From Chryseobacterium flavum (GTDB taxonomy: Bacteria > Bacteroidota > Bacteroidia > Flavobacteriales > Weeksellaceae), in contig NZ_QNUE01000012.1 in NCBI RefSeq assembly GCF_003385595.1, positions 1-64,000 of the forward strand: DNA of 64,000 bases. Direction: 5' to 3'. Below, piece by piece: positions 55,023-63,510 of the stretch (position 1 is the stretch's first letter; each line of letters opens with the position of its first letter). Made by a program: the position numbers and the translations under genes. The notes below the pieces were generated by a model that was not told the DNA's origin, did no database searches, and saw only the letters and a program-made list of their open reading frames with translations.

Positions 55023-55904
55023 ATGAAAAGCTATACAGCAAATAGAAACGAAGAAAATAAAGACAGGATAAAAAGCGCTCTGCTTTCTGTTCTTATCTGG
55101 GCTGCCATTTTGCTTTTTGTATTTTTATATAAGCTAAAACCCGAGCTGGATAAAGAACCTGAGGTCATTACAACAATGCTTGTCAATTTTGGTGACAACA
55201 GAAACGGAAGTGGTATTGAAGAGCCTGCAGATCAGCCTGGTAGCCTTGCTGCTGCTGAAGAGATTACTCCTGAGCCTGCAGAAACTCCGGTACCCGAGAC
55301 AAAAACGGTTGTGAAGCCTGAGCCTGCTCCGGAGGCTGAAAAATCTGAAGCCAAAGAAAAAATAATATCGGGAAATAATACAAAAACAACCGTTCCTAAA
55401 AAAGAAGAATCAAGAAAAGCAGATAAAAAAGAAGCAACCAGTACGACTGCTTCAAAAAATACTAAAAAAGCAGGATCTACTACTGCAAATTCTAAAACAG
55501 GAAGTGGTGATGGTAAAGGAAATGCTGCAATCGGGAATCTGATCAGAGGAAGAGGGACAAAAGCAGGAAGCCAGGGAACTGGAACCGGAATAGGAAATGC
55601 CGGTGATCCTTTAGGAGGCGATGGAAATGGAGACAGTAAAGTAGGAATAGACAGGAAACTGATAGGATATATTCCCGGAACAATGGGAAGAGGAGGAGCA
55701 CAGCCATCCCACAGCTGCACAGCAAGCGGATCGATTACCGTTGCCTATACTGTTGATAAAGCCGGAAATGTTGTCTCGGCAAGAAGAGCAGGTGGAGTTT
55801 CAGATCCTTGTATCTCTTCTACCTCTGTAGCATGGGTAAAAAAATACGTAAAAGCTGAAAAAGCCAATACTTCTTCTACCGGAACCTATAAGATTACATT
55901 CTAA
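55023..55904 (+). CDS. TonB-like energy transducer
   Basis: The 293-residue protein has one N-terminal membrane helix (about 17-37), then a Pro/Glu- and Lys-rich periplasmic linker (EPAETPVPETKTVVKPEPAP), a Gly-rich segment (GTKAGSQGTGTGIGNAGDP), and a C-terminal domain (SITVAYTVDKAGNVVSARRAGG, ending TGTYKITF) with the TonB-type fold pattern. It should connect the ExbBD motor with outer-membrane receptors; the partner receptor is unknown. A terminator follows. Confidence 0.88.
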   Translation: MKSYTANRNEENKDRIKSALLSVLIWAAILLFVFLYKLKPELDKEPEVITTMLVNFGDNRNGSGIEEPADQPGSLAAAEEITPEPAETPVPETKTVVKPEPAPEAEKSEAKEKIISGNNTKTTVPKKEESRKADKKEATSTTASKNTKKAGSTTANSKTGSGDGKGNAAIGNLIRGRGTKAGSQGTGTGIGNAGDPLGGDGNGDSKVGIDRKLIGYIPGTMGRGGAQPSHSCTASGSITVAYTVDKAGNVVSARRAGGVSDPCISSTSVAWVKKYVKAEKANTSSTGTYKITF

Positions 55905-55909
55905 AATAC

Positions 55910-55937
55910 AAAAGCACTTTATTCAAGTGCTTTTTTT
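55910..55937. terminator. Bidirectional terminator after the tonB gene
   Basis: AAAAGCACTT pairs perfectly with AAGTGCTTTT across 5 bases, with a T-run. It overlaps the stop codon of the convergent gene. Confidence 0.9.
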
Positions 55938-56311
55938 AATTCATTTATTCTGTTGATTACCGGAAGGGCAAAAATTCCGCTGGTCTGAAGATACAGCTCG
56001 TAGAATGTCTTTGCTTTATCCTGAAAATCTCTGTTGTGATCATGTTTGCTGTTAAAATAGAAAAGGTTTCCAAGCATTTCATAATAATCTTTATGATCTC
56101 TTTCCTGTCTTTCATTGACCAGGGCAATCATTTCTTGTTTTGTCATTGAAGAAACCTCTGTGAAGCTCATCTTGAAAATATCCCTCATCAAAGTATCAAA
56201 ATCAAGTTCTTTCTGCATTAAGCTTTCTTCCGGTTTGTCCAGGATAAGCTTCTCAAGTGCCTGGGTTAACTGGCGGATGAGCCTTAGTGTAAATTCTTTA
56301 TCGGTGATCAT
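55919..56311 (-). CDS. DUF6483-like helical protein
   Basis: The 130-residue protein begins FTLRLIRQLTQALEKLILDKPEES, like DUF6483 proteins (which start with a similar IRQL/MIEQLTQ helix), and is all helical, with two Lys/Glu-rich amphipathic stretches. No function is known. The assignment is by resemblance of the N-terminus only. Confidence 0.6.
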   Translation of the reverse strand: MITDKEFTLRLIRQLTQALEKLILDKPEESLMQKELDFDTLMRDIFKMSFTEVSSMTKQEMIALVNERQERDHKDYYEMLGNLFYFNSKHDHNRDFQDKAKTFYELYLQTSGIFALPVINRINELKKALE

Positions 56312-56375
56312 AAATTGTTTTAAAGTTTGGGTTTATATTAAATTTGGTTGCAAGCTGCTTGGGAATAAGCTCAAT

Positions 56376-57779
56376 TTAAGCAAAGAACAAATATGCTAAA
56401 GCAATTGATGTGATAATACCCACTAAATCGGCCAGAAGCATCGCAATTACGGTATATCTGGTGTTCTTTACAGCTACGGCCCCGAAGTAAACTGCAATTA
56501 CGTAAAATGTCGTATCTGAGCTTCCCTGCAAAACTGCGGCTAATTTTCCCTGAAAACTGTCTGCGCCAAATGTTGTCATGGTATCTACCATCATTCCTCT
56601 TGCTCCTGAACCAGATAAAGGTTTGATCAAAGCTGTTGGAAGTCCGTCCACAAATCTTGGGTCAAGACTTGCAATATTGGCCACCCATTTCATTCCGTCA
56701 ATGATGACATCAAAAACTCCTGAAGTCCTTAATAACGAAATAGCAATGAGCATTCCAACGAGGTAAGGAATAATTTTTACACATGTTGTGAAGCCTTCTT
56801 TTGCCCCTTCAATAAAAGCATCAAAGACGTTGATTTTTTTATAGACAGCCCCAAGTACAATAGCCAGGAAAATAAAGAGAATGAGACCATTACTTAACAC
56901 TTTGCTGAAATCGTCAAGTTCATCTTTACTCAATTGTACAAGATAAAGAACAAGTAAAGCTATAACAGCTGAAATTCCGCCAACATATGCAATGACTACC
57001 GGACGCAGCAAATTGATCTTCTGGTATAGAGAAACAATAATCATAGCGGCAAGAGTTGCTGCAAATGTTGCGATCATACATGGCAGGAAGATATCAGTAG
57101 GGGTTTTGGATCCCATTGAAGCCCTGATGGCAATGATAGAAACGGGAATTAAGGTCATTCCTCCGGCGTGAAGGCAGAGGAACATGATCTGCGAATTGCT
57201 GGCAGTGTCTTTATTTGGATTTAGTGTCTGGAGACTTTCCATAGCTTTTAATCCAAAAGGCGTAGCAGCATTGTCCAGTCCAAGGAGGTTGGCGCTGAAA
57301 TTCATCAGCATATGCCCGAATGCCGGGTGGTTTTTGGGAATGTCGGGGAATAATTTCGAGAAGAAAGGCTGGATAAAACGGCTTAAAAGATTAATACCAC
57401 CTGCCTTCTCAGCAATACTCATAAACCCCATAAACAGGGTCATAATGCCAATAAGTCCTAAGCATATCTTTACTGCTGTTTCTGAGGTTCCTATTACGCC
57501 GTCTGCTTCCTGGACACGATATACACTTACATTCTGTTTTAAGGAATCTGTTTTATAATGAATTCTGTTATCCGTAAAGTCATTTTTCCTCATCAGGCTG
57601 TCTCTGATAACAGGAGAGAGTTTGTTTATTGGCTGGGATGCAATCTGCACTGTATCTCCGCCTTTTCCTACGACCATATCATTGAATATAGTCTTGTAGT
57701 TACCTGATGAGATGTATTTTATACTTGCAATGGTAATGGCAATAATAATAAAAGCCGACCAAATTCTGCTGAGGACCAT
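56376..57779 (-). CDS. Fused SpmA/SpmB-type nucleoside-recognition (Gate) membrane protein
   Basis: The 467-residue protein has about ten membrane helices and two Gate-type domains. The first includes FSANLLGLDNAATPFGLKAMESLQ, the second includes LIKPLSGSGARGMMVDTMTTFGADSF. These correspond to spore maturation proteins A and B joined in one chain, as in many non-sporulating bacteria. The role is unclear, perhaps transport or envelope maintenance. A periplasmic or cytoplasmic insert near 30-80 is polar. Confidence 0.88.
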   Translation of the reverse strand: MVLSRIWSAFIIIAITIASIKYISSGNYKTIFNDMVVGKGGDTVQIASQPINKLSPVIRDSLMRKNDFTDNRIHYKTDSLKQNVSVYRVQEADGVIGTSETAVKICLGLIGIMTLFMGFMSIAEKAGGINLLSRFIQPFFSKLFPDIPKNHPAFGHMLMNFSANLLGLDNAATPFGLKAMESLQTLNPNKDTASNSQIMFLCLHAGGMTLIPVSIIAIRASMGSKTPTDIFLPCMIATFAATLAAMIIVSLYQKINLLRPVVIAYVGGISAVIALLVLYLVQLSKDELDDFSKVLSNGLILFIFLAIVLGAVYKKINVFDAFIEGAKEGFTTCVKIIPYLVGMLIAISLLRTSGVFDVIIDGMKWVANIASLDPRFVDGLPTALIKPLSGSGARGMMVDTMTTFGADSFQGKLAAVLQGSSDTTFYVIAVYFGAVAVKNTRYTVIAMLLADLVGIITSIALAYLFFA

Positions 57780-57942
57780 CTGATTGAATTAATTGTTTAA
57801 ACTTATCAAAAATACTTTAAACCACAAAGCCGCAAAAGAATTAAACATGAAGTTTGTGAATTCGTATTTTTTACAGCATTTTATTCAGCTGATTATGTGT
57901 TGCGGATGTTATTGATTAACACCTTTATGACAAAGTGTGTTA

Positions 57943-58452
57943 CTATTCTTCCAGGTATACAAGATGTCCTTCAAAATTGTCATCCAAATTCTTCAGGACT
58001 TTAGCGTTTTCCATTTTTTTTACCAGCCCGTCAATGAAAAAGCTTTTTTCAAAAAACTGACGATGGATACCGGGTAAAAGTTCCATGAAATAATCCATTC
58101 CTATTTTGTTATTATGAAGGTCCATTTTAGTTTCCAGAGGATTATTGGGGAAAAGTTCTTCGTGCAGGTCAGTCATTCTTTTACAAAAATCCAATGCTTT
58201 TTGAGGCGAAGAAACCTTACAGCAATACATCATTATAAAACAGCACCATAAAGCATGCCTGAATGCATTTCCTATACCGTTATTGGAAGCTGTCTGAGGA
58301 TATTTTCTCTGTGCAATCGTGAAGGCTTGCACGGTAGCATGAAAACTTAATAAAGAAAACAGAGGGTGGGGAAGAACGAGTGATAAAAGACGCATTATCT
58401 TTTTAAAACTCATGCTCCTGATTGTATTGAAAAATATCTTGAAAGTCCTCAT
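57943..58452 (-). CDS. DUF6973-like protein
   Basis: The 169-residue protein contains NNGIGNAFRHALWCCFIMMYCC, then LHEELFPNNPLETKMDLHNNKIGMDYF, a pattern of conserved Asn, His, Asp and Glu residues seen in DUF6973. This might be a hydrolase-like helical domain, but no activity is established. It lies just beyond the accD terminator on the same strand. Confidence 0.75.
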   Translation of the reverse strand: MRTFKIFFNTIRSMSFKKIMRLLSLVLPHPLFSLLSFHATVQAFTIAQRKYPQTASNNGIGNAFRHALWCCFIMMYCCKVSSPQKALDFCKRMTDLHEELFPNNPLETKMDLHNNKIGMDYFMELLPGIHRQFFEKSFFIDGLVKKMENAKVLKNLDDNFEGHLVYLEE

Positions 58453-58482
58453 AAATAAAAATCTCTCCCTAATTAGAGAGAG
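58453..58482 (-). terminator. Terminator after accD
   Basis: On the minus strand TCTCTC pairs with GAGAGA across TAATTAGG, followed by TTTTTATTT. It lies 25 bp past the accD stop and ends 1 bp before the DUF6973-like start. Confidence 0.75.
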
Positions 58483-58506
58483 ACTGTATTGTTTTTGTTA
58501 CAGTTA

Positions 58507-59361
58507 TTATGCTTTTACAGCTAATAAATTAACTGTTTTGGCAACAGTATCCTGAATTTCAGTTCTTTTTACAATGAAATCTACAAATCCTTTTTCCTGT
58601 AGGAATTCTGATGTCTGGAATCCTTCCGGAAGATCTCTTCCGATAGTTTCACGGATTACTCTTGGCCCGGCAAACCCGATCAGCGCTCCCGGCTCAGCCA
58701 TAATGATATCAGCTGTCATTGCAAATGAGGCAGTAATTCCTCCAAAAGTAGGGTCACAAAGGTATGCTATATATAAAAGTCCTGCTTCTGATAGCTGAGC
58801 TAGCTTAGCCTGTACTTTAGCCAGCTGCATCAGAGAATAGGTTGCCTCCTGCATTCTTGCTCCTCCCGACTGACAGATAATCATATATGGAAGTTTGTGC
58901 TCAATACAGTAATCTACAGCTCTTCTGATCTTTTCTCCCATTACAGAACCTAAAGAGCCACCGATAAAAGCAAAATCCATACATGAAACAACCATTTCAG
59001 TCCCTTTTACGGTTCCTACTGCATTTCTGATGGAGTCCGTAAGCTTTGTCTTCGCTTTTACTTCTTTTAGACGGTCCTTATAAGGCTTTGTATCTTTAAA
59101 ATTCAAGATATCAATACTTTCTACATTGGCATCCAGTTCGGTGAATTTACCGCCGTCAAAAAGGATGTCAAAAAATTCTGCACTTCCTATTCTTACATGA
59201 AATCCGTCTTCAGGAGAAACATAATTATTTCTCTTTAGTTCATCATGTTCCACAACTTTTCCGGATGGAGTCTGATGCCACAGGCCTTTGGGAACGTCCT
59301 TTTTTTCATCAGTAGAGGTGGTAATGTTTTTTGCTTTTCTTTTAAACCAGTCGAATGCCAT
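58507..59361 (-). CDS. accD: Acetyl-CoA carboxylase carboxyltransferase beta subunit
   Basis: AccD with AccA transfers carboxylate from biotin to acetyl-CoA, the first step of fatty-acid synthesis. The 284-residue protein has the carboxyltransferase core: [35 protein letters not shown] and [34 protein letters not shown] in two parts. The N-terminal zinc ribbon that normally bears four Cys is replaced by [17 protein letters not shown] and VSPEDGFHV (residues 28-55), with no Cys. The enzyme core is otherwise intact. Confidence 0.94.
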   Translation of the reverse strand: MAFDWFKRKAKNITTSTDEKKDVPKGLWHQTPSGKVVEHDELKRNNYVSPEDGFHVRIGSAEFFDILFDGGKFTELDANVESIDILNFKDTKPYKDRLKEVKAKTKLTDSIRNAVGTVKGTEMVVSCMDFAFIGGSLGSVMGEKIRRAVDYCIEHKLPYMIICQSGGARMQEATYSLMQLAKVQAKLAQLSEAGLLYIAYLCDPTFGGITASFAMTADIIMAEPGALIGFAGPRVIRETIGRDLPEGFQTSEFLQEKGFVDFIVKRTEIQDTVAKTVNLLAVKA

Positions 59362-59375
59362 TTTATATTAGTATT

Positions 59376-59438
59376 AATGTATAAATGTAAAATGTATAAA
59401 TGTAAAGGTACTCGTAAGAATCCCTTTACATTTATACA
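59376..59438. repeat. Tandem and inverted repeats between accD and fba
   Basis: AATGTATAAATGTAA occurs twice in tandem (59376-59390 and 59391-59405). A third copy is inverted at 59423-59438, forming with the second copy a 16-bp perfect stem. The T-run needed for a terminator is absent. It may be an RNA-processing hairpin between fba and accD. Confidence 0.65.
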
Positions 59439-59448
59439 GATACAATTC

Positions 59449-60519
59449 TTATTTTAAAGTATTTACGTTATTTAAATCTTCAAATGCTTTCACCAATCTT
59501 GCAGAGAAGGTTTCCTCACCTTTTCTTACCCAAACTCTTGGATCATAGAATTTTTTGTTCGGTTTTTCTTCTCCTTCAGGGTTTCCGATCTGAGCTCTTA
59601 AATATTCAATATTGTTTATCATATAATCTCTGATTCCTTCTGTATATGCAAACTGAAGGTCAGTATCGATATTCATTTTAATTACTCCGTAATCAATAGC
59701 TTCTCTGATCTCTTCTAAAGTAGACCCTGAACCTCCGTGGAATACAAAGTTGATTGGCTTTGCAGCTGTTCCGAATTTCTCCTGAACATATTTCTGAGAA
59801 TTGTCAAGGATTTTTGGAGTAAGAACTACGTTTCCTGGTTTGTAAACTCCGTGTACATTACCAAAAGCAGCCGCAATTGTGAAGTTATCAGAAATAGCTT
59901 TTAATTTTTCATACGTATAAGCTACATCTTCAGGCTGAGTATATAATTTAGAATTATCAACGTCTGAGTTGTCAACACCGTCTTCTTCACCACCGGTAAC
60001 TCCGATTTCTACCTCAAGAGTCATCTGCAGCTTAGCCATTCTTTCGAAATATTTAGCGGAAATTTCAAGATTTTCTTCTAAAGATTCTTCAGAAAGATCT
60101 AACATGTGAGATGAATAAAGAGATTTTCCTGTCTGCTTGAAGAATTCCTCATTTGCATCCATCAGTCCGTCAATCCATGGAAGCAATTTCTTTGCACAGT
60201 GGTCTGTATGTAAAATTACAGTAGCCCCGTAAGCTTCAGCAAGAGTGTGAATATGTTTAGCTCCTGCAATAGCTCCTAAGATTGCAGACTTTTGTCCGTC
60301 ATTGCTTAATCCTTTTCCTGCATTGAAAGCAGCTCCGCCATTTGAAAACTGAATAATTACAGGAGAGTTTAATTTCGCTGCAGTTTCCATCGTAGCGTTT
60401 ACGTTGCTTGATCCAATTACGTTTACTGCAGGTAATGCAAATTTGTTTTCTTTAGCATACTGAAAAATATCAGTAACTAACTGACCTGTGGCAACTCCTG
60501 CCGGAAAAATTCTGCTCAT
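59449..60519 (-). CDS. fbaA: Class II fructose-bisphosphate aldolase
   Basis: This zinc-dependent aldolase cleaves fructose-1,6-bisphosphate in glycolysis and works in reverse in gluconeogenesis. The 356 residues match the E. coli FbaA type. Metal and substrate residues are in ILHTDHCAKK, EVEIGVTGGEEDGVDN, AFGNVHGVYKPGNVVL and VFHGGSGS. A candidate -7 element (minus-strand TACCTTTA, 60564-60571) lies about 45 bp upstream. Confidence 0.96.
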   Translation of the reverse strand: MSRIFPAGVATGQLVTDIFQYAKENKFALPAVNVIGSSNVNATMETAAKLNSPVIIQFSNGGAAFNAGKGLSNDGQKSAILGAIAGAKHIHTLAEAYGATVILHTDHCAKKLLPWIDGLMDANEEFFKQTGKSLYSSHMLDLSEESLEENLEISAKYFERMAKLQMTLEVEIGVTGGEEDGVDNSDVDNSKLYTQPEDVAYTYEKLKAISDNFTIAAAFGNVHGVYKPGNVVLTPKILDNSQKYVQEKFGTAAKPINFVFHGGSGSTLEEIREAIDYGVIKMNIDTDLQFAYTEGIRDYMINNIEYLRAQIGNPEGEEKPNKKFYDPRVWVRKGEETFSARLVKAFEDLNNVNTLK

Positions 60520-60589
60520 GTTTTACTTTTTATTATAAATTTTATTAGGTGTTTTTGTTCCTGTAAAGGTAATCATTTTTAGGGAATTG

Positions 60590-61456
60590 CTAATTTCTTT
60601 TATCCCTTCCCCAAAGAAGCTTCTGGCGAATGGTTTCATAGAAGCTTAAATTATTCGGCTGTACCAGCAGAAGCTGAAAAGAAGCCTTTTTAATGATAAT
60701 TTCTTTATCTGTTTCTATGTGTATCAGCCGGGAGTCTAATGAAAGGGAGTATTGAGGGACACGGCTTTCCACTTTAAATTTTATTTCTACTTTATCATTT
60801 ACAACTAAAGGTCTTACATTCAGGTTGTGAGGTGCAATCGGAGTGATGACAAAGTTTTCGTTATTCGGAGAAATGATCGGCCCTCCGCAGCTTAGAGAGT
60901 AGGCTGTAGAACCTGTGGGGGTAGAAATAATGACACCATCTCCCCAAAAAACATTCAGGAATTCGTTATTGATGTAAGAATCTACTGTGATCATTGATGT
61001 GGTTTCTTTCCGGGAAACTGTAACATCATTCAAGGCATAAGGAAAGGACCCTTCCAGATCAGGTGAAACAACTTCTATTACTGAACGCCTGCTTGTTTTT
61101 ACATCTCCTTTCAAAATAGAATCAAGCTCTTTAAATGCTTCTTCTTTGGTAAAAAAAGCAAGAAACCCAAGCCTTCCCGTATTTACCCCTACTACGGGGA
61201 TTTCCAGATCTTCAATAAATGTCAGGGAGTTTACGATGGTTCCGTCTCCTCCAAAAGTGAAAAAAAGATCCACTTCCTTGTCCAAAAGGTCCTGTTTATT
61301 ATTAAATGTTTCAAAAATCTTGGAAAATTGAAGTGCTTCAGCCATCTCATCATAAAGAACGGATTTTACCCCTCTGCTTTCCAGCTCAGAGATAAACTTG
61401 CTTAAATATAAAAAAGTATCAAGATCTTTTTTCTGAGAATATATGGCTGCCTTCAT
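60590..61456 (-). CDS. nadK: NAD kinase
   Basis: NadK phosphorylates NAD to NADP. The 288-residue protein has FTFGGDGTIVNSL with the GGDGT signature, VVGVNTGRLGFLAFF, and DGVIISTPTGSTAYSLSCGGPI, the conserved catalytic and substrate motifs. The start is 1 bp after the CBS protein stop, so the two genes are co-transcribed. Confidence 0.95.
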   Translation of the reverse strand: MKAAIYSQKKDLDTFLYLSKFISELESRGVKSVLYDEMAEALQFSKIFETFNNKQDLLDKEVDLFFTFGGDGTIVNSLTFIEDLEIPVVGVNTGRLGFLAFFTKEEAFKELDSILKGDVKTSRRSVIEVVSPDLEGSFPYALNDVTVSRKETTSMITVDSYINNEFLNVFWGDGVIISTPTGSTAYSLSCGGPIISPNNENFVITPIAPHNLNVRPLVVNDKVEIKFKVESRVPQYSLSLDSRLIHIETDKEIIIKKASFQLLLVQPNNLSFYETIRQKLLWGRDKRN

Positions 61457-61457
61457 G

Positions 61458-62111
61458 TTATATTTCTATGAATTTTTGGAAAAAACCAAATCGGTCTTTA
61501 AAGAGATCGGTTTTCTCATCAGAATAGAATTTTTCAACAATTCTATAGTCATACCGATCAAAAGTTGAATCTATTGAGGCCAGATTTTCATTGCTGATTT
61601 TTATGGTAATATGGATTACCTCATCCGTCATAAAACTTATAAATCCGCCATAGAATTTGGAGTTATTACTTTCTACAATATTAGCAATCTCTGTCATTGA
61701 ATATTTTCTGGCAGGAGTTTCTATGGTAAGTATAGCGCCTGATTCTGAAAATAACGGATAGCGGGAAAAGTCCTGAAAAATATCCTCACAGGTAATATAA
61801 CCGAGATATTTTTCATTTTTATTGATCACCGGAATAACATTGGAGCTGAACGTATGAAAAAGACGAATACTGTCCATTACATTACTGTCTTCCAGAATAG
61901 CAAAACGTTCGATCTGGTGTTCAAGGTCCTTCAGCGTACCCCCGTCTTCTTCATAAAGAAAATCCTGGGCAATTGCTCCGTAAAAGTGGTGGGATTTTTT
62001 TATGAAAATATGGGAATATCCAAAATCCTCTAACATGTCTCTTGCTGACTCTATTGAATCAGACAAGCTAAAACACGGGAAGTCTTTTGAGATATAGTCC
62101 TTGATAAACAT
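61458..62111 (-). CDS. CBS-domain protein
   Basis: The 217-residue protein has two CBS-like units (about 15-70 and 75-130: FGYSHIFIKKSHHFYGAIA, SSNVIPVINKNEKYLGYIT) and a C-terminal ACT-like beta-alpha segment (ILTIETPARKYSMTEIANIV). CBS pairs usually bind adenine nucleotides. Adjacent and co-transcribed with nadK, it might sense nucleotide levels for that pathway; this is inference. Confidence 0.85.
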   Translation of the reverse strand: MFIKDYISKDFPCFSLSDSIESARDMLEDFGYSHIFIKKSHHFYGAIAQDFLYEEDGGTLKDLEHQIERFAILEDSNVMDSIRLFHTFSSNVIPVINKNEKYLGYITCEDIFQDFSRYPLFSESGAILTIETPARKYSMTEIANIVESNNSKFYGGFISFMTDEVIHITIKISNENLASIDSTFDRYDYRIVEKFYSDEKTDLFKDRFGFFQKFIEI

Positions 62112-62195
62112 TGTGCTAATTTATAAAAAATTAAATGAAACTTTTTCTGAAAAGGAGACTTTTTTTAAGATTGATCAAAAAAAGTGCCGGCATAA

Positions 62196-62300
62196 TTTGT
62201 TTGTAAAGAAAAAAAAAGTACCTTTGTCGCCTTTCATTTTTACTTTTTATTAGATTTATTTCAAACTGCACTGTCTATTTAAGGACATATGCAGTTTTTT
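62196..62300 (+). ncRNA. Candidate short RNA: promoter and terminator without an ORF
   Basis: TTTG at 62196-62199 is followed after exactly 19 bp by TACCTTTG at 62219-62226, an ideal Bacteroidetes promoter. A transcript would start near 62232. A stem AAACTGCA (62263-62270) with TGCAGTTT (62290-62297), with inner TGTC/GACA, runs into TTTTTTTA. No ORF fits between them, so a transcript of roughly 65-70 nt is predicted. Alternatively the promoter is a relic and the hairpin mainly terminates the trmH-like gene. Confidence 0.5.
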
Positions 62301-62830
62301 TATTTTAGAGCTTTCGCAAATTCCCACATCACAATTCCACCGCATACACTTACGTTTAGGGAATGTTTTGTACCAAGCTGGGGAACCTCTAAAAAAACAT
62401 CAATATTAGGGAGTGCTTCATCACTGATTCCTTCAACCTCATTTCCAAGGATCAACACATATTTCTTTGATCGGTCAATGGTAAAATCAGTAAGGAGCCG
62501 GCTATCGGTTGTCTGCTCGATTCCTATAATTTCATAATCTTTACTTTTCAGATCAGCAATAGCAGTATTAATGTCTTTTTCATGGACCCAATCCACACTT
62601 TCCGTTGCTCCCAGTGCAGCCTTATGGATTTCACGGTGAGGAGGCTGGGGAGTAATACCGCAAAGAATAATTTTTTCAACGAGGAAAGCATCTGCAGTTC
62701 TGAATGCAGCTCCTACATTATGCATGCTTCTTAAGTTGTCTAAAATGATAACCAACGGGATTTTTTCAGTTTTCTTAAATGTTTCTACATCTATCCTGTT
62801 CAGTTCTTCCAGTTTTAGTTTCTGTACCAA
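62300..62830 (-). CDS. TrmH/SpoU-family RNA methyltransferase
   Basis: The 176-residue SAM-dependent enzyme belongs to the knotted SPOUT class that 2'-O-methylates RNA ribose. It has NVGAAFRTADAFLVEKIILCG, ILGNEVEGIS and VPQLGTKHSLNVSVCGGI, the three SpoU motifs. Whether the target is tRNA (as TrmH/TrmL) or rRNA is not clear from the sequence. It lies 5 bp after the YwqK gene stop. Confidence 0.92.
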   Translation of the reverse strand: MVQKLKLEELNRIDVETFKKTEKIPLVIILDNLRSMHNVGAAFRTADAFLVEKIILCGITPQPPHREIHKAALGATESVDWVHEKDINTAIADLKSKDYEIIGIEQTTDSRLLTDFTIDRSKKYVLILGNEVEGISDEALPNIDVFLEVPQLGTKHSLNVSVCGGIVMWEFAKALK

Positions 62831-62835
62831 TTGTA

Positions 62836-63456
62836 TTATTTTGTTGAGATTAATTTTCCGTCTTTATAGACCTCTGTTTTTTCAATGCTTCCGTCTTCAC
62901 GATAATAAACACGGTTTCCGTTGCGTTTATCGTTTGTCAACTCTGTTTCTCTTTCTAACTTTCCGGACTTGTAAAAGGTTTTCCATTTTCCGGTAGCAAG
63001 ACCGTTTTCATAGTAGCCGATTTGTTTTATTGACTTTCCATCTTCATGGAACAGTTTTGTTTCTCCGTGAAGCTTGGCAAATTTATAATGGGAAATTTCT
63101 TCTATTTTTCCGGAAGGATAATAAAACGTTCCTGTGAAACTGTTGTCATATATATTTTTTTCCCCATTTGTAAACTCTTCTTTGGATGTCAGATCTCCGT
63201 TTTTATTATAGTAAGACCATTCTTTTACCTTAAAGTCTTTTTTAAACGTTCCCTGAGCACTTATTTTTCCGTTATCATGATAAAAAACAGCGTCACCTTC
63301 TTTTTTACCTTTTTTCCATTCAACCACATTTTTTATCTGCCCGTTATCATAAAATTCTTTACAGGTTCCTTCCTGTAATCCGTCCTTAAAACCACAGGGC
63401 TTTTGTGCAGACACCATAACAGAAGCAGAAAATAAGAATAAAAAAATGGAGTTCAT
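62836..63456 (-). CDS. Exported YwqK-type MORN-repeat protein
   Basis: The 206-residue protein has a signal peptide (about 1-17, ending VSAQ) and eight or so short MORN-like units with the pattern YxNGxxxxxxxYxxGKxxx, such as YDNGQIKNVVEWKKGKKEG, YHDNGKISAQGTF, YYPSGKIEEISHYKF, and YKSGKLERETELTNDKRNG. It resembles the YwqK family, often labelled as a toxin-antitoxin antitoxin, but the export signal speaks against that role here. It is co-transcribed with the trmH-like gene. Confidence 0.85.
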   Translation of the reverse strand: MNSIFLFLFSASVMVSAQKPCGFKDGLQEGTCKEFYDNGQIKNVVEWKKGKKEGDAVFYHDNGKISAQGTFKKDFKVKEWSYYNKNGDLTSKEEFTNGEKNIYDNSFTGTFYYPSGKIEEISHYKFAKLHGETKLFHEDGKSIKQIGYYENGLATGKWKTFYKSGKLERETELTNDKRNGNRVYYREDGSIEKTEVYKDGKLISTK

Positions 63457-63469
63457 GGCTATTTTATTT

Positions 63470-63502
63470 CAAAAATAGTAAAATAGTTATATTTGATTCA
63501 AA
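63470..63502 (-). promoter_or_regulatory. Promoter of the ywqK/trmH unit
   Basis: The minus strand has TTTG (63502-63499) and, after 21 bp, TATTTTTG (63477-63470). The leader to the ATG at 63456 is about 10 nt. The -33 region overlaps the divergent promoter. Confidence 0.5.
63488..63495 (+). promoter_or_regulatory. -7 element for the right-edge gene
   Basis: TATATTTG matches the -7 consensus 15 bp before the ATG at 63511. It overlaps the divergent ywqK promoter, so the two may compete. Confidence 0.45.
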
Positions 63503-63510
63503 AATATACT

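Noticed and set aside
55232..55720. A 162-codon minus-strand frame opposite the TonB-like gene
   Set aside because: It arises from the Gly/Pro/Lys-rich repeat composition of the TonB linker, and its own sequence is a proline/leucine low-complexity mirror.
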